From the NCBI GenBank assembly GCA_038373865.1, contig JAXGGA010003874.1, positions 32,090 through 96,089 of the forward strand: a DNA stretch of 64,000 nucleotides, in the 5' to 3' direction. Below the pieces are notes generated by a model, which was given only the letters and a program-made list of their open reading frames with translations, was not told where the DNA came from and searched no databases. Made by a program: the position numbers and the translations under genes. Each line of letters begins with the position of its first letter. The stretch's first letter is position 1. Below are positions 1 to 11,480 of this stretch, piece by piece. This DNA is from Uloborus plumipes. Its lineage: Eukaryota; Arthropoda; Arachnida; Araneae; Uloboridae.

Positions 1-1249
1 AGAAACTACGCAAAATAGCCAGGGTTACCACGCTTGGCCAACGCCTCCTAAATACTAAATGCCTGAAACTTCCCGGGGCTTAGCACAGAGTAAGATTTCA
101 TTCTAGGTTCACGATACACTGCCATCTACCAGAGTTCTTCGAGAAAGAGAAATTAACGATTGGTTCATTTCTAAATTTAAATTTAAAAATTAACCAATCA
201 AAAAATTTAACTCGAATATTGTTTGGATCCATCGCCAATAGCTGAAAAGTTCCCTTGCTTCACGATACACTGCCATCTACCGGAGTTCTTCCAAAAATTA
301 ACGATTGGTTCATTTCTGAATTTAAATTTAAAAATTAACCAATCGAAAAATAACAACGACATCATCGGATTGCCGCAAGGTGGCGTTTAATGTTGAACCC
401 ATCTCTACGGTAGCGAAGCAAATGTTCATTTAGTATTTAGGAGGCGTTGGCTTGGCGCGCCTATCGCCCATTTAGCGAGAAAAGGGTACCTAAAGCACAG
501 ATTAACCAAATATCGTATGAATTGCGTTATTGCATCGTTCATTTTGTTTTTAAAGCTAGGAAATAAAACTTTCTTCTTCTTTTAAACTTTGGTAAGATTT
601 CTGTTGGTTTCTGTGAGCAACAAAATTGTTCTTATTTTCTCTTTTGGCTTATTTTTGTACATCTTCCCTTGGGGTTGCATTCGAATGTTCCAAGGGGGTG
701 TTTTACCCCTTTTATGGAGTAAATCAGTGTTCATTTCAATGCAGACAAAAGTGATATGAATTGGCCCGACCACTTGGCAATATATCGCCAAGCTTTTGGT
801 CGTCAAGCATTTGCCGCCAATTTGGCGACATATCACCAAGTTGGCGAAAAAAATTGCTTTCTTTTTATATTTGGACTCAATTTGGCGCTATTGGCGATAT
901 TTTGCGAAAAATCCACTGAATGATGTTAAAATCGGCGATATTTAGGAGATTAATCATTGTGAAACATTTTTTTTTTTTTTTTGCATTGTTTCGCGGCAAA
1001 CTAGAGATATAAATGTTTGAACTGTTATCTTGCTCACTCCAAGCACTATTTTAGCACTTAAGGCATCTACTAAGAAATTTACACATAAAAATTAAGTAGC
1101 GTGGGGTCCATACCAGATTTTTATATCATACTTTGAAGAAATTATAGTTGAATTACAACTAAAATAGAGCATTTCTTCTGCTATATCAATTATTTTACAA
1201 ATGAAATTTTTATTTTATACCACGGGCAAAGCCGTGCGGGTACCGCTAG
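1..1249 (+). mobile_element. Helitron 3' part, interrupted, 5' end outside the window
   Basis: The stretch 1-37 plus 451-1249 is collinear with 55780-56613. It ends CGGGTACCGCTAG followed by T, with an upstream stem CGGGCAAAGCCGTGCG, the standard Helitron 3' hairpin and CTRR terminus. No Rep/helicase is visible; it is non-autonomous. Interrupted by the TIR element 38-450. Confidence 0.8.
38..450. mobile_element. 413-bp TIR element nested in the Helitron, 5-bp TSD
   Basis: Perfect terminal inverted repeats starting CCAACGCCTCCTAAATACTA. Flanked by direct CTTGG at 33-37 and 451-455. The undisturbed Helitron sequence near 55810 reads through without it. Internally it holds two tandem copies (about 105-200 and 258-352) of a block containing ACACTGCCATCTACC. 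Confidence 0.8.
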
Positions 1250-1336
1250 TATGGAAATAAAGAAAAAAGAACATTTAATAAAAAGAAAATTTCAATACTA
1301 GGTAACAATCTTTGAAACTTGAATTTGTCAGATTTA

Positions 1337-1646
1337 GGCAGGGATTCAAGTGAAACAGCACTGCGATCGCTTCGAATGCAATCGCTACTGGAAGTGAATT
1401 ACATTATCATCAGCTTAACTTGGCACTGACGTCACTACGAGCGGAGCCAATAAGAGCTCACAAGCAGTCGGCCATCTCTTATTCGCCAAGTAGGCTGTGA
1501 CGTTTTATCTAGCTCGTTTTTCATAGGCAAACGTCACGATGAACGTTCTAATGTAATTCATTTCCAGTATCAAGAGACGTTCTAATGTAATTCATTTCCA
1601 GTAGCGATTGCAGTTTGCGATAGCCTGTTTCACTTGAATCCCTGCC
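1337..1646. mobile_element. MITE, TIR GGCAGGGATTCAAGTGAAAC, Harbinger-like
   Basis: Both ends read GGCAGGGATTCAAGTGAAAC in inverted orientation. Flanks are TTA and ATA, near the 3-bp TWA duplication of PIF/Harbinger. A second member lies at 35118-35285 with an exact TTA duplication. The interior has a TGACGTCA (CRE) and an AGCCAAT box. Confidence 0.7.
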
Positions 1647-1649
1647 ATA

Positions 1650-2019
1650 AATTCATTTCCACCTTCCCCCAGAGAAAATGTGCTTTAATCTAAGTTGTAA
1701 AGTCTGAAATTGTATATTTTACGTTTTTTGTAAACAGATAAAGAAGTCACATTTTTTAAAAACTAAAAGGGGAGGACGCTATTTGGAAGAAATAAGACCT
1801 TAATAATAATAAAAAAAAAGTTCCGATGTGAAAGGAGTAAGAGAACGTAAATTTAAATCCTCGTGCGCCATAAAACCTTGGCGAGCGTTGCTGCTGCCAA
1901 AACCTGCCAAGTTAAGGATCCGCTTAAACGAGCATAAAAGCAAAATTAAAAGCCGTAGACTGCTTTTACCGTGGTTTAATTTAGTGAAAATAACAAAATG
2001 AGTAAATGAATATCCTACA
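1650..2019. other. No gene recognised
   Basis: AT-rich sequence between two mobile elements with no coding or RNA signal that I can recognise. Confidence 0.5.
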
Positions 2020-2714
2020 GCCCAGAAATAAACAAGTTATCTCCATATATTATTTCTCTAAGCCGAATCCTATACCCGGTCGAAACTCGCTCATTTCTTT
2101 ATCGAATTGCAAGAAAATTTATGATTTTGAAGCTTATCCCGCGGGCTATTGACGAAAATTAGACCCACCCTCTAAAAAGTGTCGGTTCGTTTTTTATTCG
2201 AACTTCAATTTTTGGGCACAAAATTGACTCTATCTAGCGAAATAATTGTCGTATCGTCTCCATTTTGATTTCATTCGAAAGATTAAAAAAAATGCGTTCT
2301 TTAGAACGTTTCTCCGCTAGCGCCGCGTAACGAGAATCTCGAAAATCCACGTTTAAGCGACTTATAAGCGATTGAAGTTTGAAAAAGTTAAATTTTTTGC
2401 TCAACTGTTAAAATCGTTATACCATTGTTGCTCAAATCAATTTTAAATGCGACATTTCAAGCCAAGGCTTAGCTCGGTAAACCTTAATTGTAACTTTTAT
2501 TGTTTCAAAATACTATGGTAGTTTTGCGATAACGTTAGTATTTAGTTTAGTAGTAGCCTTGGGTATTTGATTTTAATATAGGGTATCACTTTTGTAGTAG
2601 TTGTAAAAGTGAACGTGTCTTTGATCTCTTTGAAAAGTTGTCAGAACGACGGCAGTAGATGGCGATGTTGTGCAAATGAAGCCAATAAAAATTGTCGTAT
2701 TAAATTTTAAGTTT

Positions 2715-2754
<40 letters not shown>

Positions 2755-2777
2755 GGAATTCCGCACGGGTCACCTAG
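2020..2777 (+). mobile_element. Helitron-like 3' end; 5' limit uncertain
   Basis: Ends GCACGGGTCACCTAG then T at 2778, with a short CGGAATTCCG palindrome upstream, as at Helitron 3' ends. The poly(T) run 2721-2752 lies just before it. The 5' limit given is a guess; no TC terminus was fixed. Confidence 0.4.
2721..2752. repeat. poly(T) run, 32 nt
   Basis: Uninterrupted T homopolymer just before a Helitron-like terminus. Confidence 0.9.
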
Positions 2778-5700
2778 TACTAAAATATTAAGCAAATAAT
2801 AAGTGTAAACCACATGGATGCTTTCCTAACGGAACACAAAAATGAAGATTTAAAAATAAATAAGGGGATTTTTCCAGAAATAATTGAACATACACATAGA
2901 GTAAACCTTCATGCAATGATATAAGTAAGCAGAAGAATGGTGCCTAGCTGTATTTCATCGGAAGCGTCGTATTTTTGATAGCTTCACGGACGCTCCATGT
3001 TAAGTCTACGGGAGGAAAATCTCTATTGCCTGCGGCGGTAAACTGAACGCTTCTACCAATGAGCGGAGGTTCGGGTATTGCGCGACTCTGAAGCTGCGCT
3101 TCTATACAGAGACTCTAGGTTTGCAAAACTTTGTATGCAAGTGCAGACTCCTTTATATTTCAAATCTAAGAATAGTATTTTTTAATTATGCATGTATCTG
3201 AGCAACAGAGTAGTACTACATTAGAAGAGACAACATATTTTAATTGTGGCATAAAAATTAAAAATTCTTCATAATGTCATAGGATAAAGATTTGCGGGGC
3301 GAATTGGAACACTGTTCTGTTATTTCAATTCAAACTTATTTCAGGAAAACTGCTTGAAAAAAAATCAAGATTCTAAGCCCAATTCTTCTAATCAAGACAA
3401 GGACAAGGATTGATTACTGTTTATTCCTTCTCGTGAGCAACTAGATCTTAGAATTATAGAAAGTTACAGATTTCAAAAGATTTTTGCTCCAGGAAACTTT
3501 TTTTTACTTAAAATACATAAGGGAAAGTCATACAAATTTTATGTAACAAAAGTCCAGCACACAGACAGTGATGGATAAGTGAAAAAATCTTACAGGACAA
3601 TCCCTGAAACCCAGAGATTTCAAAAAACTAAAGAAAAGGCAACGTTCATCCCAAAAGATGTTATGAAAAATCTTCATCTAAGCCACAACTGCTAATTTGA
3701 CAAGTACATATTTGTGGACGACATCAGTGACTCCAATTTATGCTAAATCTTTGTATTTCAATTCAAAAGCATTAACATTAATAATTTTTTATAGGTTCAA
3801 AATTATTTTGAATTTTGGCAAATCATAAACGTTTACTGATACAGAAAATAAACTTTTATTTGACAGTTACTATCCGTTCTTATTCTCCCCAATCAATATT
3901 ACTCATGTTTGTGAGACCTATTACAGGTTAAATTGAAAAAATAAAAATTTTAACGTGTGTTCCGATTGACTACTATCAGCGGGGTGATTCGGAACACCCC
4001 TAAATTTCTATGTATGTAAATAATAACTGTTCAAAATGTTTTGTCTTTGCTTGAAATATCAAAAGCAAAGCAAGACCGAAGTTTTTACCCAAAAAATCAA
4101 ATTAAAAAAAGATCTTTTAACTAGTTTTTTTACAATCAAAGCTTAAAAGTGTATCGATTCACCCCATTTTGCGGTATTTTTTAAATATTCCTTTTTGTTA
4201 TGAAAATTGCAAATTGAAAGCTGAAACTTAAAAGCGTGCCCATTTACATAGTAAAATTGCCACTGCTGGAGCATAGTCGGAGCTGAGCCAAAGCCATATC
4301 TTATAATCTGGGATCAGAGTTGCAGCTGTAAAAACGTAAAATAAAATGAAAAGGAAAAACATCTGCTCCGGGTCCTTGCTTCGAAAACTCAGAAAATTTC
4401 CCGATAGTGAATGGAGCGGTTTTTACGTAATTTTTAAATAAATAATTGTGTTTTAAAATGTTCATTCTTTTTATTCCTGAGTAAGCTTTATTTTCTATAA
4501 ATTGCATGTCAATACAACCTATGCTATTCTCGAAAATGTTTAAATGGATATTTTAGACGCCCTTACGAACGGATGGGTCGAAACAGAGAGTGAAAGTTTA
4601 TTTTGGGATGATTAAAATGGAAATTGGTTCACAATTGAATTCTTCTTTTCTTTGCTTCAGTACAATGTTTCTTTCTTTTCATACAAAGAAAAGATCAGAC
4701 AATGCACTTCAGAAATCTTTTCTTCGTAATAAACTTGGTCCTTTCATAAGTGTTGCCATTCAGAAACAAAGAAAATTATAAATTTAAATAATATTTTTCA
4801 CTTTCAACATTTTTTTTTTTTTTTTGCTCTCTTTATTAAAAACTTTATTTACGTTTTTATGACGTATGATAAATGAAGTTAATTCCCTCTTAAATACGTA
4901 ATTTAGTCTTAAAATTCTTCATTCTTTTTCTTTTCTGCGTGATGACAATACGGTTTCAAACTCTTTCGGGCAATAAAGTTTCTGAATTCACAGACGACGA
5001 AAAACGAAATTTGGTTTTGGTAGATGGAACTGGTTGGACGGGCGCTGTGACTGTCCCCTTTTCTTTTTTCGAAAACGAACTTGGGTCATAGAAACTCCTG
5101 GGAGTCCTCGAAGATGAATGAAATTCTTTGCTTCTTCCGGCATGGTAGGCATGGAATGAAAGTTTTAAAACATTTTACCTTTTTACAAAACCAGCTGGAG
5201 ATCTTTCAGTTCTTCTGTCATTATTTCAAGGTAAATCATTTTAGAAATGTGAAACCCTTTTTTTTTTGGTCATCTGTTGTTTTGGAGAGAAATTCAGTGA
5301 ATCTTCGAATTAGTTTTTTTCTTTTTCAAGATATATTTTTTGGCATAGTTCAGGATTGCTCACACTTTTCCCTTTTATGGAACACTTCGTAAATTTTAAA
5401 CTTGTCATAGAACGTTTAAGTACTTTAAAAAGTAAACATAATCAACGGTTCTATTTTTTTTTCTGATTGGGGAAAAGAAAACTTATCTAGCTCTAATGTT
5501 TTGTAATGTTCTATCTGTCGTTAGATGCTCGGATATTTTAGACACATTAAAGCAATATTTGAGTTTCTTGTAGCCGCAGCAAGAAAATATATTGGGTAAT
5601 GTTCGGGGCAAAAAATATTTTGGGTGAACTTCCAGTAATTGACTATTTAATATAGTTTCTACAAGTTCTAATTAGTTGCACAAGAAAAAAAAAGTTGACA

Positions 5701-7552
5701 AATTTTTAACGTGTCAATAAATGTACCAGGTTTAGCAATAACTATTCTATTTACTGTTTTATCTTCACTTTGCTTTTAATATTTAAATGGTGCCGATTAC
5801 ATTAGCACACTAATAAATCCTAGAGAGGAACAATTATTTAGCTTTTAGTATAAATCGTTTAAAATTGAAGATGTAGGGCCATGCTCCACATCGACGTAAA
5901 GCAGAAAAATTGCGCAGAAGCGTAAAATTTTCTTTTTTCGGTTTCGGTCGCTTTTCGGTCGGACGCGTGCTCCACTTGGGCAGAATTTTTTTTCTGCGCA
6001 GAAAAAGTGCCATCTGACGGAATAATCCTTGCATTTTCATTGGATATTTGACATTTAGATAACAAATAGGAAAAATACCTCATTATGAAGCAGTATTCGA
6101 AATTATATGATTGGGTGAAAGATTGGCAACAAACAACCGAGCTTTAATACTTATTTAATTTAGTTGGCATGGAATTACCCATCATGATAAAGCTTGTTAT
6201 GAGCCAAGTCCTGTTTTTTTTTACTTGGCGGTTTTTTATTTTCACTTTAAACGGATATATTTAGCGGAAACAAACCAAACTAGCTATAAAATTCCCATTC
6301 AAGTATTTTTTGTGAATTTCGATAAGCATTGCATTTATTTTCCATTGTTTAAATCCTAAAAGTTGTTTTTTTTTTATTTCAAGAAAAAAATAGCCTTTTT
6401 TTTGCTGTTGAAGAAAGCATACTAAGCATTAAACGTAATAAAAAAAAAAGCTTCGGAGTGTTGAGTAGATGTTTTGGCGAAAAGCACAGCAAATGCAGCA
6501 CGATGCCATGAAACTTGATTTGATGGTTGAATATATTATTTGTTGTTTTGAGTTTTTACATTTTAATGGACATTTTGCAATGGCTTTGGTGCTAACATTT
6601 TTGAGTAAACGCGTAGACAATGTTTCCGTACCGCTCGCAATTATACTATATATTCTGCGAAATGAATTTATAGCAACGTTATGTTTTCGTGGTCGTATCG
6701 AGTTTTCAAAATTATGGCTGTTATTGCACCTAAAAAAATATCAGTGACTACTTACTTTGCCAAATAAATTAGACCCTCAAAGCCATGAAGCATTCATATA
6801 TTTTTTTAATACGCCGTCAAAAATAAAGCACGTAAGCCATAACTTAAATAAATTTTAAAAAATCTTTAATACGTAAAATAACCTACATACTCTTTTATTT
6901 ATCGCTAATCTTGAAAAATTTGCTATATTTAAAAATGGAAGTATTTATCAAAACAAAACATTTCACTAAAACTTTATTACACAACATTAGCTAGTTTTAT
7001 TATCGCCAAGCGATCCATAACTCAGCCAAAGGTCAAATCTTTTTTTTTAAAGCTCAATTAAAATAAGTAAATACACGAGCGGAATTAAACATATATTTCC
7101 AATCTCTCCAAGCAATCAATAACTTAGCAAAGCATGTCATAAATTGTAAGTTCCATTACAATGTAAAGCAGCCGAAACACCATTATTTCGAATCTCGCCA
7201 AGAAACTAGACTCCCGTAATCCCGCCGAGTTTTGAATAAAAAAATAAAAATCTCGCAAAGAACAGGAACTGTTGACATGATTACATATAGCGAGATAGTG
7301 GACTTTAAAAGCCTCAACTGAAAGCTTATTTTAAGTCTTTCGCTAGTTGTCCCCCATTTTGCTTTTTCACTTGATTTTTTATCATTAAGTAACGGGTATT
7401 TTCTCACTTCTCCTTTTGAATATTTACGAAATGCACTTTTGTTAATGCAGTATAGCAATGGCGGCCGCCATTTGTAATGGAAGCATAACCCTCTTTTTAA
7501 AGCACATTTACCCTAAAAAGAATGAAATAAAAATATTTTTGGAAAAAAAATA
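2778..7552. other. Intergenic, no gene recognised
   Basis: Only short open frames (103 aa or less) without recognisable domains. A possible eroded inverted pair lies at 3297 (GGGGCGAATTGGAACAC) and 4167 (reverse of GGGGTGAATCGATACAC), with a direct relative at 3981. No other structure is supported. Confidence 0.55.
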
Positions 7553-7947
7553 GAACCGACTTCCGTCCGAAATTGCTCTCTAAAGTAAAAAATAAGTTTA
7601 TTCTTTGAGCACTTTTTCGACACTACTTAAAAGTTTTGAAGGCAACGCAGCAAAGAGAGGTAAAATGATGTTTTACCATATTTTGCCAACATTTTTTGGC
7701 AAAACCATTCAAAATTAAAAACGGAACATTTGTACCATTACACTAATATGTGGTTATCAATGCAATGTATGCGAGTGTTATTGAGGAACTTGGATCCATT
7801 AAAATGTATGTTCCCAATTGTAGTTAAGTATGATTTTGTCTGTTGTCTCTGCACCGATTTCAAAACTTTTATCTGAAAGTAGTATCGGTGGTGTTCAAAT
7901 AATAAAATTATTTTTATTTTAGAGCAAATTCCAACTGAAGTCGGTTC
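7553..7947. mobile_element. MITE-like inverted-repeat element, TIR GAACCGACTTC
   Basis: GAACCGACTTCCGTCCGAAA at the left mirrors an inverted GAACCGACTTCAGTTGGAA at the right. About 395 bp, no ORF. Right flank is a poly(T). Superfamily not assigned. Confidence 0.5.
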
Positions 7948-8316
7948 TTTTTTTTTTTTTTTTTTTCACACTTTTCTGTGATAGGATGTTCAAAAAGGAC
8001 AAAGGGACAATTTTCCCACTCCCCACCCATTCTTTTTCAAAAGTTTATTATTTTTCTCTAGCGATAGAAATTGCGACATTTGAATATCAAGAATAAAGAA
8101 ATTGGAATATTTCAAGTGCATTTTGACAGAGGATAGGAAACGTCAAAACTTTATCAATGCCATGAGTACGCTGTACTGGGGCGGTTGAGCTCTTTGCACG
8201 TTTTTCGTTCTTAGTTCCAAAATGTAGAGCAGAAAAAGACGTGAAAAACGATACCTATGTTTAAATTATACGATCTGTGGGAGAAAAGATATTAATATTT
8301 AAAGTTGGCTTTAAAA

Positions 8317-8389
8317 TTTTCGCGGGAAAACACTGCAATCAAGATGGCCGCTGATGTGACGTCACAATGCACAGCGGCGCCGCGCCAAT
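8317..8389 (+). promoter_or_regulatory. GC-rich core promoter upstream of THAP ORF (unit 1)
   Basis: In order: TTTTCGCGGGAAAA (E2F-like, 8317-8330), AAGATGGCCGC (YY1-like, 8341-8351), TGACGTCA (CRE, 8357-8364) and CCAAT (8385-8389). No TATA box at the usual place. The ORF start is 87 nt downstream of the CCAAT. The motif cluster is seen; promoter activity is inferred. Confidence 0.55.
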
Positions 8390-8475
8390 CGCTAGTAGAC
8401 GACCGATTCGGCTTGCGTTTTAGAGTTGTGGTTCCTTACTTTTGATAAGTACTACCTATTTATAAAATTTAGAGC

Positions 8476-8670
8476 ATGGCAGAGACTAAAAAGGGTAGTT
8501 ATAAGTATTGCCTTGTCCCTTGTTGCAAAAATACAACCTATAATACGCCTGACAAGTTATTTTTTAGCATTCTAAAAGATCCTACCAAACGAAAAGCATG
8601 GATACATGTAAATGCAATGAGAACGGATGAGAAAAATAACAATAAACTATCCAACAAAACCTCTCATTGA
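8476..8670 (+). pseudogene. THAP zinc-finger first exon, nonsense in the finger
   Basis: The ORF starts MAETKKGSYKYCLVPCCKNT and shows the THAP layout: C-x4-C, then NTPDKLFFSILKDPTKRKAW with the family's aromatic and Trp positions. A TGA at 8668-8670 comes just before CCEDHF, the C-x2-H half of the C2CH zinc site. Eight codons later GCAAGTAAAT offers a splice donor. THAP domains bind DNA and occur in host regulators and in P-element-like transposases; no downstream transposase exon is seen. As it stands the finger is cut before its last Cys/His, so a decayed copy is likely. Confidence 0.75.
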
Positions 8671-10770
8671 TGCTGTGAGGATCACTTTTCGGCAAGTAAA
8701 TAAGTTATTTCTAATTTCAATGTTAAATATTAAGAAGAAATTTAGCTTTTTTGCCGTGTGAGAATAATAGGAACATTTTTAGCAGTAAAAATGTCAAAAT
8801 TGAACTAGTTTTTATACTAATTAATAGGATAATAATTGTTAAATATTAGTTTCTGATTTCATAACAAAGTTAAAAAATTAATAGTGAATCCAGTTCAACA
8901 TTTAATTGACTTTTATCACCCAATTTTAAACAAATTATATCTATTAACTTTAATAACCATAGAGGCCAATTTATCTGTACCTTGTATTTCACGGTGTAGT
9001 TGGTTTTTCACATCACTATTTTCACATTTTCTATAAAAGCTCATTTTTTCGTCAGCAGGTCCGAATCGCGAAAGTTTTAGCCTCGAGAATTTTTTTTTCT
9101 CAAGTTTCGGTTTTGTTAATTTAAAATTCGCGAAATTTTCCGCTTGCGAAATCGCCGATTTCTCAGTTTCAACAAAATTTACAGCTTGCGAGACTAAGTT
9201 ATTTTACAGTATTTTCTTCAGTTTCAATCCCCCCCCCCAAAAAAGTCATTTGTTCTTTATTTTAAATTTTTATTTATTTATTTATTTTTATATTGAAATA
9301 CTGCACAATGAGTACTTTAATAGAGGTAATCATTAAGCAAGTAATTAAATCAATTATTAAATATTAACTTCATGATCAATGACAAAAATAACAGGTAGTA
9401 GATTTTAATCCAGTTAATAAGGTTTTTATTGGATCATGTTGATTAAGTAAAAAAACTATGGCAGGTAGAAATTAAGCTTTACATTCTTGTAGTTTGGAAT
9501 TATGTGTTGGAACTTGTTTTCCAAATTTCTATGCTTTATTTCTTAGTTTTTCATTTCCACAGAGAGGTCTGTATTTTATTTGTCTATTTTTGTGTAACAC
9601 AAAAAAAAAAAAAAAAAAAAGATTGAATTGAAAATTACGACATGCAATTTTTTTTTTACTTGGATGCTGCATAATGCAATGAAAATTCAAATTATGACAA
9701 TTATGAAGCTAATGTAATTAAGTATTAAAAATTAAGCAGTAGTTATTTGATTTATGACTCAGTACACAGGAAATCAATATCGAATTTAGTTAGCATTCTA
9801 CTGATTTTAGATCAACCAAGGTTTTTATTGGATTATACTGTGCACACAGTAGAACCATGGAAGCAATTTAATGAAGTTTTACAATTTCATACCTTATAAT
9901 TATGAGTTAGATTTCTTTTCAAAACGACTATTTTTCAGCTCTGAACTTTTCATTTCCAAAGAGAGACCTGCATTTTATTTTCATTTACTTTAATGTCACA
10001 TAATACACTAATGAAAGAATGGTAATTATTGGGCAAATAAGAAAATGCAATTAATTATTAAAGATTCACTCCTTGTTCACTATAAAGATAAAAGGAAGTC
10101 AATGTCAAATTCAATTAACATTCTGTTGGCTTTGACCACCAAAGGTTTTTAATCATATTTTTCAAACCAGAAAAACCAAGAGTCTAATAATCATAGCGAA
10201 GTTTTCAGCTAGAAAATAACCATGTACAGTAGATATGTACTTTCTTTTATTTTTAAGTAATTCAATAAGGTCATTGAAACAAGTTATAACATAGCTTTAC
10301 AGTAAAAACCAAGAGTGCATTCCCAATTTAAAATTATAAACGAGAAAATGTTCGAACGTACTAATTTAAACTCCACCAATATAATGCTCACATTCCATTT
10401 AGGCTGCAGATGAAAAAATGTAACGAAAATACTTTTTTTTCCCGTTTCAGTAGTTGAACATTCATTTTTGCGTAGGAAATCCATTAAAAACTTGATGGAA
10501 AATGGTCATTTCCTACGTTTTGCAACGGCTTAAGAAAAATTGTAGAACCGGCACTGAGCGAAGTAAACAATCTCACATCTGCCGAAAACACAATATTTGG
10601 CACTCATACCTGTCTATTACAATCTAGAAGGGACACAGCATTTATTAAACACAATAAAAAGCTATATTAGAAGTTTGAAGAATATTATTGAACCTGACAA
10701 AAACACCGATCATTGCTACCGCCAGCATACTACCGTAGCGAAAACGTAAACAAAGTAGCAAAGGGCACAG

Positions 10771-10809
10771 TGACGTCAGGCCAATCACGTTGCGTTTTCG
10801 CGTCACGTG
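10771..10809 (-). promoter_or_regulatory. CRE/CCAAT/E-box cluster at right end of unit 1
   Basis: TGACGTCA (10771-10778), CCAAT (10781-10785) and CACGTG (10804-10809) within 40 bp. Repeated in unit 2 (13545-13559 for CRE and CCAAT). Strand and function uncertain. Confidence 0.4.
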
Positions 10810-11090
10810 ACTTTTCGTCAATTTTCTCTCACTTTAAAATTGAATATTTATTAACACAAAGCTTTTTTTGCATGGAAAAGCATATTTTCGGAAATAGTGA
10901 GTCATAATTTATCAAAATCAACTTAAATATTGCATATTCCTCACATGTGCAAACTGCTCAGAGCTCTTTGCACGTTTTTCGTTCTTAGTTCCAAAATGTA
11001 GAGCAGAAAAAGACGTGAAAAACGATACCTATGTTTAAATCATACGATCTCTGTGAGAAAAGATATTAACATTTAAAGTTGGCTTTAAAA

Positions 11091-11163
11091 TTTTCGCGGG
11101 AAAACACTGCAATCAAGATGGCCGCTGATGTGACGTCACAATGCATAGCGGCGCCGCGCCAAT
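11091..11163 (+). promoter_or_regulatory. Promoter motif cluster (unit 2)
   Basis: Same cluster as unit 1 kept intact: TTTTCGCGGGAAAA, AAGATGGCCGC, TGACGTCA (11131-11138) and CCAAT (11159-11163). Confidence 0.5.
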
Positions 11164-11249
11164 CGCTAATAGAAGACCGATTCTGCTTGCGTTTTAGAGT
11201 TGTGGTTCTCTACTTTTGATAAATACTACCTATTTATAAAATTTAGAGC

Positions 11250-11480
11250 ATTGCAGAGACTAAAAAGGGTAGTTATGAGTATTGCCTTGTTCCTTGTTGC
11301 AAAAATACAACCTATAATACGCCTGACAAGCTATTTTTTTGCGTTCTGAAAGATCCTACCAAACGAAAAGCATGGATAAATGCAATGAAAACGGATGAGA
11401 AAAAGAACAATAAACTATCCAAAAAAAAACCTCTCATTGGTGCTGTGAGGATCACTTTTCTGCAAGTAAATAAGTTTTTT
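11250..11480 (+). pseudogene. THAP exon, second copy, start lost and frameshifted
   Basis: The position of the unit-1 ATG reads ATT. The frame is otherwise open through YCLVPCCKNT and KLFFCVLKDPTKRKAW. It has a 9-nt deletion after the Trp codon, and an A-run (9 A, where unit 1 has AACAAAA) shifts the frame before the CCEDHF part. The TGA seen in unit 1 is TGG here. The two copies have therefore lost different parts. Confidence 0.75.

Larger units (their letters stand above)
8187..10960. repeat. 2774-bp tandem duplication, unit 1 (with THAP exon)
   Basis: Begins GAGCTCTTTGCACG and ends CAAACTGCTCA, directly abutting unit 2, which has the same limits and, by these limits, the same length. Collinear throughout with only substitutions and small indels. 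Contains promoter-like motifs at both ends and a THAP reading frame near its left end. Confidence 0.92.

Noticed and set aside
3297..4167. Possible TIR pair GGGGYGAATYGRWACAC
   Set aside because: Mismatched ends, no flanking duplication, and a third direct copy at 3981; too weak to call an element.
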